Shown: in pieces, positions 7,924 to 15,188 of the stretch
How positions within the stretch are numbered: the stretch's first letter is position 1
Layout: each line of letters opens with the position of its first letter
DNA from: Flavobacteriaceae bacterium
GTDB lineage: Bacteria > Bacteroidota > Bacteroidia > Flavobacteriales > Flavobacteriaceae
NCBI GenBank assembly: GCA_028284005.1
Contig: JANQSO010000006.1
Coordinates: 124,001-188,000, forward strand
Length of the DNA stretch: 64,000 nt
Direction of reading: 5' to 3'
Notes under the pieces: generated by a model
What the model was told of the DNA's origin: nothing
The model's input: the letters and a program-made list of their open reading frames with translations, nothing else
The model's database searches: none
Position numbers and translations under genes: made by a program

Positions 7924-10833
7924 TTAACGTAAAGCGTTTGCCAAAATAGTAACAGGATGTTGCGCTTCTCTTTGAGTCCCATCTTTTATCTGATGTCGGC
8001 AACTTGTTCCATTAGCAGCAATAATAGTGTCCACAGGTGCTTTTCTAACAGCAGGGAACAACTTTAGCTCCCCTATTTGCATACTTACCTCATAATGCTC
8101 TTTCTCGTAGCCGAAACTCCCTGCCATTCCGCAGCAACCCGATGGAATAATGGTAGGTCTGTAATTTTTAGGGAGATTTAATATATCAAAGGTCACTTTT
8201 TGGCTACTCATGGCCTTTTGGTGGCAGTGAGTATGTATTTTAATTACTTTTTCTTCTGAAGTAAATTGATCTGCAGTAATAGCCCCTTTTTCAATTTCCG
8301 AAGCCAGAAACTCTTCTATTAAATAGGTATTTTTACCTAGTTCATCTGCTGAAACCGTATCATCTGCCAAACGAAGATATTCATCCCGAAAGCCCAGTAT
8401 TGCAGATGGCTCAATCCCAACAAGAGGAATCTTTGCGGATACTTGGCTTTTTAAAGCCGCTATATTTTTATCGACAGCTGTTTTCGCTTCTTCTAAAAAG
8501 CCTTTTGATAGCAGTGCCCTTGCGCTGTCCAGTTCATCTACAACAATCACTTTGTACCCCAACCCAATCAGTAAATTATAAGCATCTTCCGCTATATGAG
8601 ATTCCAGATAATTACTAAACTCATCTACAAATAAAGTTACTTTTTTGTTTTTTGTATCTATTTGATTTTCTTTAAGTTCTATAATTTTACTAAAACTTTT
8701 ACTTGAAATTTTAGGAAGTGTTCTTTTCGATGCAACGCCACTATTCTTTTTAATGATCCCGGCAATAAATGAATTGGTAAAAGCCCAATTTGCCAGTCGT
8801 GGAAATTTTGATGCTTTTTTATGATAGATACTACTTTTCGCAAACAACTTATCGGCTCTGGAAATACCATTTGTTTTATGATACTGATACAAAAATTCTG
8901 CTTTTGCAGTTGCGATATCTACATTGCTGGGGCATTCTGTAGCACAAGCTTTACAACTTAAACACAGGTCAAAAACTTCTTTTAGCTGGTTGGAGTCAAA
9001 CCTGTTTACTACTTTATTGTTTGTGAGGATTTCCCGTAAAGCATTGGCACGCGCCCTCGTGGTATCCTTTTCATTTTTGGTAGCATGATAACTGGGGCAC
9101 ATAACACCATTGGATTCGGCTGTTTTCCGGCAATCTCCACTTCCATTACATTTTTCGGACAAGCGTAGGATTCCATCGGAATCATCAAAATTGAGGAATG
9201 TTTCAATATTTGGTTCCTTTCGGGCTACCTCATAGCGAAGCGATTCGTCCATTTTATAGGCATCTACTATCTTTCCGGGATTGAAAATATTCTGAGGGTC
9301 GAAAGTATACTTAATTCGTTGTAATAGTTTGTAATTCTCTTGTCCGATAAGCATAGGAAGAAATTCGGCCCTTACAATGCCATCCCCGTGTTCTCCTGAA
9401 AAAGATCCTTTATATTTCCTGGTAAGCCTGGCAACATCTGTTGTTATTTTTCTAAAGAATGCAACGTCCTTTTGTTCTTTTAAATTGAGAATCGGGCGTA
9501 GATGCAGCTCTCCGGCCCCGGCATGTGCATAGTAAACCGCTTTTTGGCCGTATTGTTCCATCAGTATAGAGAATTCTGCAATAAAATTTGGCAGGTCAGG
9601 TAGTGCTACTGCTGTATCTTCAATACATGCTACAGCCTTACGGTCTCCTACCATGTTCCCTAATAGTCCAAGGCCGGCTTTTCGTAATTCCATCACCATT
9701 TCAATCTCGGCCCCTCTTAAAACCGGTTTGCTGTAACTAAGAGCAGAGTGATCCAAAGAAGCCAATAACGCTTCTGTTTTTTTAGTAAGAGAGGTTTGTG
9801 TCTCCGCTTTTAACTCTAATAACAACAACGCTTTTGGCGTGCCCTCCACAAAAAAACGGTAAGGTTCAAATTTTTTATTTTGTTTGGTACAGTCAAGAAT
9901 CACATCATCTATCATTTCGCAAGTATGTAATTGATGCTGCATAGCAACATTCACGTCATTCAGGCAATTTTCCAGAGTACTGTAATGCGCTGCTACCAAT
10001 ACTGTTTCTTCAGGCGGTAAAACATCAAGTTGTAAGGTAATCTCGGTAGTAAAAGCAAGTGTACCTTCACTTCCGCATAGTAGTGAGCATAGATTTATCT
10101 TTTCTTCCGAATTAGAAAATGTTTCCGTTGAAAGCAACGTATCAACTGCATATCCGGTATTACGCCGATGGATCTCGGGTTTTGGAAATTCCTTTATGAT
10201 CTCTTTTTGTACTTTTTCCGAAGCCAATTCAGCATAAAGCATTTTATAAATAGTACCTTCCAGTGAATCCAGTTTGGTCTTAGATATGAAATCTTCTTTT
10301 GAAAGTGGCTCAAAAACTACTTCTTCCCCATTGGAAAGTATTGCTTTTAACTTCAAAACCTTGTCACGCGTTACACCGTACTGTATGGATGTAGTACCAC
10401 TGGAATTATTTCCTACCATTCCACCGATCATACATCGGTTAGAAGTAGATGTATTAGGCCCAAAAAACAGCCCGAAAGATTTTAAATAATTGTTTAATTC
10501 ATCCCGTATCACCCCGGGCTGTACCGTAACAGTTTTATTTTCAGTGTCTACAGAAATGATCTTTGTAAAGTTCCTGGAGACATCTACTACAATTCCTTCT
10601 CCTACACATTGCCCGGCCAGGGAAGTTCCTGCTGTTCTGGGAATAAGAGATGTATTATTTGTTTCTGCAAAACGAATGAGCTTTTGTATATCCTGTTCGG
10701 TCTTGGGGTATGCAACCGCCAAAGGGAGCTTTCGGTATACGGATGCATCTGTAGCATAGATAGACCTGTGGAGGTCATCATAGTATAATTCTCCTTCGAG
10801 ATCTTTAGTAAAACCGGCGAGTACTTCTTTCAT
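7924..10833 (-). CDS. FAD-linked oxidase / Fe-S oxidoreductase fusion (D-2-hydroxyacid dehydrogenase type)
   Basis: About 969 aa from the ATG at 10833 (ten earlier in-frame residues are probably not translated). The N-terminal ~half is a PCMH-type FAD-binding domain (PRTAGTSLAGQCVG) plus FAD-oxidase C domain (SGEHGDGIVRAEF). The C-terminal part resembles GlpC/GlcF. It has a cysteine cluster CNGSGDC near residue 540, a ferredoxin-like CLSCKACATECPSN near 620 and a C-terminal CCG segment (PSGCCGMAGSFG). The arrangement matches large respiratory dehydrogenases oxidising D-lactate or other D-2-hydroxy acids, with electrons passing to the quinone pool. It appears to be a single-gene unit. Confidence 0.9.
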   Translation of the reverse strand: MKEVLAGFTKDLEGELYYDDLHRSIYATDASVYRKLPLAVAYPKTEQDIQKLIRFAETNNTSLIPRTAGTSLAGQCVGEGIVVDVSRNFTKIISVDTENKTVTVQPGVIRDELNNYLKSFGLFFGPNTSTSNRCMIGGMVGNNSSGTTSIQYGVTRDKVLKLKAILSNGEEVVFEPLSKEDFISKTKLDSLEGTIYKMLYAELASEKVQKEIIKEFPKPEIHRRNTGYAVDTLLSTETFSNSEEKINLCSLLCGSEGTLAFTTEITLQLDVLPPEETVLVAAHYSTLENCLNDVNVAMQHQLHTCEMIDDVILDCTKQNKKFEPYRFFVEGTPKALLLLELKAETQTSLTKKTEALLASLDHSALSYSKPVLRGAEIEMVMELRKAGLGLLGNMVGDRKAVACIEDTAVALPDLPNFIAEFSILMEQYGQKAVYYAHAGAGELHLRPILNLKEQKDVAFFRKITTDVARLTRKYKGSFSGEHGDGIVRAEFLPMLIGQENYKLLQRIKYTFDPQNIFNPGKIVDAYKMDESLRYEVARKEPNIETFLNFDDSDGILRLSEKCNGSGDCRKTAESNGVMCPSYHATKNEKDTTRARANALREILTNNKVVNRFDSNQLKEVFDLCLSCKACATECPSNVDIATAKAEFLYQYHKTNGISRADKLFAKSSIYHKKASKFPRLANWAFTNSFIAGIIKKNSGVASKRTLPKISSKSFSKIIELKENQIDTKNKKVTLFVDEFSNYLESHIAEDAYNLLIGLGYKVIVVDELDSARALLSKGFLEEAKTAVDKNIAALKSQVSAKIPLVGIEPSAILGFRDEYLRLADDTVSADELGKNTYLIEEFLASEIEKGAITADQFTSEEKVIKIHTHCHQKAMSSQKVTFDILNLPKNYRPTIIPSGCCGMAGSFGYEKEHYEVSMQIGELKLFPAVRKAPVDTIIAANGTSCRHQIKDGTQREAQHPVTILANALR

Positions 10834-10942
10834 AAACAAGTACTGTAAAAGTAACAAACACATTATACTTCTTTAACAAAAACTTCTATTAACTCACAAA
10901 AACTTTTGGACTGCATTAACAAACTCCGATTTATAATACTTC

Positions 10943-10950
10943 TACTTTTG
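10943..10950 (+). promoter_or_regulatory. Candidate -7 element (TACTTTTG) for the outer membrane protein gene
   Basis: TACTTTTG matches TAnnTTTG and ends 28 bp before the ATG at 10979. A TTTG at 10905 is too far upstream to be its -33 partner. Confidence 0.35.
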
Positions 10951-10978
10951 AAACGTTAAAAAACGTAAACAAACAATT

Positions 10979-11464
10979 ATGAGAAATACCTTTTTAATTT
11001 TGATTGCCGTAGCTGCATTTTCAGCGAACCTGAAAGCGCAAAACATTGCAGATAATGCCTTAGGATTGCGTTTAGGGGACAGTGATGGTTTTGGAACTGA
11101 AGTCAACTACCAGCGTGCCCTCAGCGAGAATAACAGATTAGAATTTGCACTAGGCTGGCGCAGCAGCAGTAATTATGATGCCTTTAAACTTACCGCTTTG
11201 TACCAATGGGTCTGGGTACTCGATGGAAATTTTAATTGGTATGTTGGAGCCGGTGGCGGTGTTGGACAAATTGATTTTGACAACTCATTTCCGGGAAATC
11301 CAGACAATGAAACTTTCGTATTTGCAGCGGGAGATATAGGAATTGAATATGATTTTGATTTTCCGCTATTACTTTCATTAGACTTTAGGCCGGAGATTGG
11401 ATTTGGAGATTTTAGGGATGATGTGGATTTTGATATTGCTCTTGGTGTGCGTTACCAGTTTTAG
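10979..11464 (+). CDS. Small outer membrane beta-barrel protein
   Basis: 161-aa protein with a cleavable signal peptide (residues 1-20, ending LKAQ). The rest consists of alternating hydrophobic/polar strands separated by short turns (GTEVNYQRAL, NRLEFALGWRSS, FNWYVGAGGGVGQIDF). It ends in VRYQF, the terminal aromatic residue expected of a BAM-inserted barrel. Roughly eight strands are plausible, as in OmpA/OmpX-like barrels. Similar small proteins are common in flavobacteria; function unknown. Own promoter and terminator, so it is monocistronic. Confidence 0.8.
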   Translation: MRNTFLILIAVAAFSANLKAQNIADNALGLRLGDSDGFGTEVNYQRALSENNRLEFALGWRSSSNYDAFKLTALYQWVWVLDGNFNWYVGAGGGVGQIDFDNSFPGNPDNETFVFAAGDIGIEYDFDFPLLLSLDFRPEIGFGDFRDDVDFDIALGVRYQF

Positions 11465-11488
11465 GTTACAAAAAACCTTACAGATATA

Positions 11489-11515
11489 AAAAGCCCCACA
11501 AAAAGTGGGGCTTTT
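11489..11515 (+). terminator. Rho-independent terminator after the outer membrane protein gene
   Basis: An 8-bp GC-rich stem (AGCCCCAC / GTGGGGCT) with an A5 loop, flanked by A and T runs, 28 bp after the stop codon. Confidence 0.88.
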
Positions 11516-11626
11516 GCTTTAAAAAAATCAGGGAAAAGCCTCTACTAACTCTTTCCTGAATGCAGTAACTTTAATTTTTAAAATTTGGCTTAACTATTTG
11601 TGAGTCAGTTATTAAAATTAGTTACC

Positions 11627-11962
11627 ATGCAGAAAATCAAAATTGCGATAGGTTTTTTATCCGTATTGATCCTTTTGTCTTGCTATTCTACAAGAATAAA
11701 GGTTTCCAACGGGCAAGCAGAGCCGGATGATACTGAACGTGAAGATGCTTTAAGCGGACTTTGGGTTCGTGAACTGGATACCATTGTAAAAGTGAAAACA
11801 ATTACCGATGAAAATCCAATAAATATTAGGGATTGTGAATCCGGAGCTCTACATACCGTAGAATACAAAAGTACTTTTGGCGGTATCCTACTCTATTTAG
11901 TGACATTTGGCAGAAAGCGTACCGTCAAGGTAAAATATGTATGTATAAAAGAATCTAACTAA
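11627..11962 (+). CDS. Bor-like lipoprotein
   Basis: About 111 aa from the ATG at 11627. The N-terminus is a lipoprotein signal (hydrophobic core then LILLSCYST, with the cysteine around residue 20 as lipidation site). The C-terminal part (CESGALHTVEYKSTFGG then LVTFGRKRTVKVKYVC) follows the pattern of the lambda Bor / Iss serum-resistance lipoprotein family, including the paired cysteines. Function in flavobacteria is unknown. It lies 7 bp upstream of the flavin oxidase gene, probably in one transcript. Family call is from recall of the Bor pattern and is moderate. Confidence 0.6.
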   Translation: MQKIKIAIGFLSVLILLSCYSTRIKVSNGQAEPDDTEREDALSGLWVRELDTIVKVKTITDENPINIRDCESGALHTVEYKSTFGGILLYLVTFGRKRTVKVKYVCIKESN

Positions 11963-11969
11963 AGTTTCT

Positions 11970-13586
11970 ATGGCAACTACTAAAATTACAGAAAGACAGC
12001 GATGGGACACCTTGCATAAGAACGGCCCATTCGAGTTAAAGCTTTTTCTGTCCACGAGGCTGGAAAAAAAAGGAAATATGCCCTCCAGTATTGACAGGTA
12101 CAACGATGCGGCTACCGAAATAAGAAAACTTTTAAGAGAGGCTTTAGATAAAAATGAAGGTTTTAGAGCCATTGGATCCAAATGGTCCATGTCTTCTATT
12201 GCCCACCATGAGGACAGAATGCATTTCAATTCATTTATGAATATGAAATTTCCAATTTTGGCTTCAGAGATGCATCCGGACTCCGATTATCTACAGGAAA
12301 ATCTTTTTTTTCTTCAATGCGGCAATCAGATCAAGGAAATATCTCTGTACCTTCAGGATTTGGGAAAATCCCTTAAAACAACCGGGGCAAGTAACGGGCA
12401 AACCATTGCCGGCTGTATCTCTACCGGAGTCCATGGTTCTGCTATTGATGTTGGATCTGTTCAGGATTATGTCGTAGGGCTCAATTTGATCATTGGCCCA
12501 GACCCTGAAGATGTCATTTATCTGGAACGCCATACAAAACCTGCTCTTAGCAATGTATTGCCGGACAAGATAAATGCTAAGGTCATAAGAAATGATTCCC
12601 TTTTTAATGCGGCGCTGGTAAGCTTGGGCTCATTTGGGTTTATTCATGGTGTCCTTATTGAGGCCGAAGATCAATTTTTACTTACCCGATATGTAAGAAA
12701 GATCAGCAAGGACACTGCTTTGGAGTTGGCAAGAACACTGGATTTTAAAAATACTACTTTCAAAATACCTGAAGAAGTTGATGCCAACGGAAGTCCCCTA
12801 CGGCCTTACCACTACAAGGTATTTATTAACCCTTACGGCAATGAAGACAAATATGTAGTAGAGGCTCTATACAAGAAGAAATTTGATCCTTTATACAAGG
12901 AGAAGCACGGAGACCCTATTCCTTTTATGAAAGAATTTGTCTACAGGGACCTGATCTATTTATTCATAAAGATATCTGAAAGATTCCCAAAAGCGATCCC
13001 AAAGTTCGTGAAAGCGTTGAACAATACTATTTTGCCCAGCGAAGATGAAAAAATAGTTGGAAGGCTTTCTGAAATTTTTTGGGATGCGGGATACCAGGGG
13101 CGCGCATTTGCCTGCTCCTTTGGTGTGGATCACAAGGACTCTGTGAAAGCTCTTGACGTATTGTCGCAATTGACCAAAGATGAAGGGCCTATTCCCGGGA
13201 TTTTCGCAATGCGGTTCATAAAAAAGTCGGATGCATTGTTAGCGTTTTCAAAATTTCCATTCACTTGCATGATAGAAATAGATGGTATTCAATGGAAAAA
13301 ATCTAATAAATTGATGAGTTTAGAGGAATATACAAAACGTATGATCGAGGTCTTAAAAGAAAATAATATTCCGTTTACTATTCATTGGGGCAAGAATGCG
13401 GATTGGGGCTTTCCAAAATTGGCTGAACATATGTTTCAAGATAATGTTGAAGCATGGATGAAACACAGGTCTGCATTACTTTCAAAAGGAATGGCAAAAG
13501 TGTTTTCAAATAATTTTCTGAAAACGGCAGGCTTAGATCATTACGAAGAAAATGCTTCCGAGGACCTGATTGCTACAATTACATGA
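11970..13586 (+). CDS. PCMH-type FAD-dependent oxidase
   Basis: 538-aa flavoprotein of the vanillyl-alcohol oxidase/PCMH superfamily. The FAD-binding part spans about residues 40-240. It shows FRAIGSKWSMSS, then TTGASNGQTIAGCISTGVHG with the small-residue turn that holds the flavin pyrophosphate, then VRNDSLFNAALVSLGSFGFIHGV. The C-terminal half (KSDALLAFSKFPFTCMIEID, IPFTIHWGKNADWG) resembles the cap domain of aldonolactone or sugar-alcohol oxidases. The substrate is unknown. Preceded by a Bor-like lipoprotein gene and convergent with the PrcB-like gene, with 17 bp between stops. Confidence 0.8.
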   Translation: MATTKITERQRWDTLHKNGPFELKLFLSTRLEKKGNMPSSIDRYNDAATEIRKLLREALDKNEGFRAIGSKWSMSSIAHHEDRMHFNSFMNMKFPILASEMHPDSDYLQENLFFLQCGNQIKEISLYLQDLGKSLKTTGASNGQTIAGCISTGVHGSAIDVGSVQDYVVGLNLIIGPDPEDVIYLERHTKPALSNVLPDKINAKVIRNDSLFNAALVSLGSFGFIHGVLIEAEDQFLLTRYVRKISKDTALELARTLDFKNTTFKIPEEVDANGSPLRPYHYKVFINPYGNEDKYVVEALYKKKFDPLYKEKHGDPIPFMKEFVYRDLIYLFIKISERFPKAIPKFVKALNNTILPSEDEKIVGRLSEIFWDAGYQGRAFACSFGVDHKDSVKALDVLSQLTKDEGPIPGIFAMRFIKKSDALLAFSKFPFTCMIEIDGIQWKKSNKLMSLEEYTKRMIEVLKENNIPFTIHWGKNADWGFPKLAEHMFQDNVEAWMKHRSALLSKGMAKVFSNNFLKTAGLDHYEENASEDLIATIT

Positions 13587-13603
13587 TCTTATGAAAGTGA
13601 CGG

Positions 13604-14086
13604 TTATTTAAAGACGACCGGAAGGAATTGCTTTTCAAATTTAAAAAGAACAAAAGGAGAAGTCATGACTGTTGTTACATTATCCCCGGGATCGGGTGAT
13701 GTGACGGTTAGATGAATTATAATATTCTCAGTTGTTTTCTCAATTCGGTCAACAGAAATGGTATAACCGCCCGAGGAAAGTTCCCCCATCGTAGCAAAGC
13801 CCATTTGGTATCTTGAAAAATCTATTTCAGGGACCGCAGCACCGGGTTCTTGAGTGCTGTTTATTTTTTCAAAGATGTACTGTAATTGTTCCTGATCTTT
13901 AATTATCGTTCTTTTTTCTTTAATAAAATTACTTTGTGAGCTTTCCAGCACTATTTCGAAATCAATTGTGTCTTTCATTGAATTTTCCTGAACTGCGGAA
14001 GTATTTTTACAGCTTCCGAGCATAATGGTTATCAACATTAAAAATATAGCGACTGGACTATAAAACTTTATTACTAGCTTTTTCAT
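13604..14086 (-). CDS. PrcB-like lipoprotein
   Basis: About 160 aa from the ATG at 14086 (an ATG at 14098 is also possible). Lipoprotein signal with hydrophobic core and lipobox IMLGSC. The C-terminal part, SSGGYTISVDRIEKT to TSPFVLFKFEK, resembles the C-terminal domain of PrcB, a small protease-complex protein first described in Treponema. The link to proteolysis is only by that resemblance. It overlaps the 3' end of bshA by 29 bp and is the last gene of the nine-gene minus-strand run. Confidence 0.6.
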   Translation of the reverse strand: MKKLVIKFYSPVAIFLMLITIMLGSCKNTSAVQENSMKDTIDFEIVLESSQSNFIKEKRTIIKDQEQLQYIFEKINSTQEPGAAVPEIDFSRYQMGFATMGELSSGGYTISVDRIEKTTENIIIHLTVTSPDPGDNVTTVMTSPFVLFKFEKQFLPVVFK

Positions 14087-15188
14087 ATACTTCTTCATAC
14101 AGAGGAACAATATTTTTAGTATCAAATCTTTTAGAGGCTTCTTTTGCCTGCTGCTTAAATCTTAAAAGTGTTTCGTCATCTTTCAATATCGATAACGCAT
14201 TCTTAGCCATATCTTCCACATCGCCAGCATTGCTTAAATACCCGCTTACTTCTTGTACATTCACTTCGGGTAATCCGCCTGTGTTACTTGATATCACAGG
14301 AACTCCACTCGCCATAGCTTCTAATGCCGCCAATCCAAAACTTTCTTTTTCAGAAGGTAATAAAAACAGATCGGTAAAACATAGTATCTTATCTATTTCA
14401 CTACTGTTGCCCAAAAACAATACCTTGTTTTCAATTCCTTTCGTAAGGCATAATACTTCGCAACGTTCTTTTTCGGGACCTTCTCCTACGATAATTAGCT
14501 TTGCAGGTATATCTTTTTGAATACGGTCAAAAATCTCGATCACGTCTACGACACGTTTAACGGGACGTAAGTTACTTATATGTGTGATGATGCGTTCGTG
14601 TTTTTCAGCCATCAGGTCACGCTGGCATTCTGTGTACGTATTATTATGCTTCGCAACATCAATGAAATTTGGAACAACGTTTATTTCTTTTTTTATATCG
14701 AACAACCTTAGTGTGTCTTCTTTTAAACTTTCGGAAACGGACGTTACAACTTCACTTTGGTTGATACTAAAAGTAACTGCCGGTTTATAGAATGGATGAT
14801 TTCCCACTAACGTAATATCTGTTCCATGCAATGTTGTTACCATAGGGATGTATATGCCTTCTTCTGCCAGCATTTTTTTTGCCATATATCCTGCATAGGC
14901 ATGCGGAATAGCATAATGTACATGTAACAGTTCTATTTTGTACAATTTTACCATATCCACCAATTTACTTGACAATGCCAATTCATAAGGCTGATAATGA
15001 AATAGCGGGTAGTCCGGAACTGAAACTTCATGAAAATGAACATTATGTGATATGAGTTCCAGCCTAACAGGTTGTTTATAGGTAATAAAGTGTACTTCAT
15101 GGCCCCTACCTGCCAAGGCAATACCCAGCTCGGTAGCAACAACGCCACTACCTCCAAAGGTTGGATAACAAACTATGGCTATCTTCAT
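14058..15188 (-). CDS. bshA: N-acetyl-alpha-D-glucosaminyl L-malate synthase
   Basis: 376-aa GT4-family glycosyltransferase that joins GlcNAc from UDP-GlcNAc to L-malate, the first step of bacillithiol synthesis. BshA hallmarks include CYPTFGGSGVVATELG at the N-terminus, LLHVHYAIPHAYAGY near residue 93, TTLHGTDITLVG near 125 and the nucleotide-sugar motif PSEKESFGLAALEAMASGVP near 285. The start ATG overlaps the stop of the upstream GH3/beta-lactamase gene (ATGA), so translation is coupled. bshB and bshC are not in the window. Assignment follows strong resemblance to flavobacterial and Bacillus BshA. Confidence 0.92.
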   Translation of the reverse strand: MKIAIVCYPTFGGSGVVATELGIALAGRGHEVHFITYKQPVRLELISHNVHFHEVSVPDYPLFHYQPYELALSSKLVDMVKLYKIELLHVHYAIPHAYAGYMAKKMLAEEGIYIPMVTTLHGTDITLVGNHPFYKPAVTFSINQSEVVTSVSESLKEDTLRLFDIKKEINVVPNFIDVAKHNNTYTECQRDLMAEKHERIITHISNLRPVKRVVDVIEIFDRIQKDIPAKLIIVGEGPEKERCEVLCLTKGIENKVLFLGNSSEIDKILCFTDLFLLPSEKESFGLAALEAMASGVPVISSNTGGLPEVNVQEVSGYLSNAGDVEDMAKNALSILKDDETLLRFKQQAKEASKRFDTKNIVPLYEEVYEKASNKVL

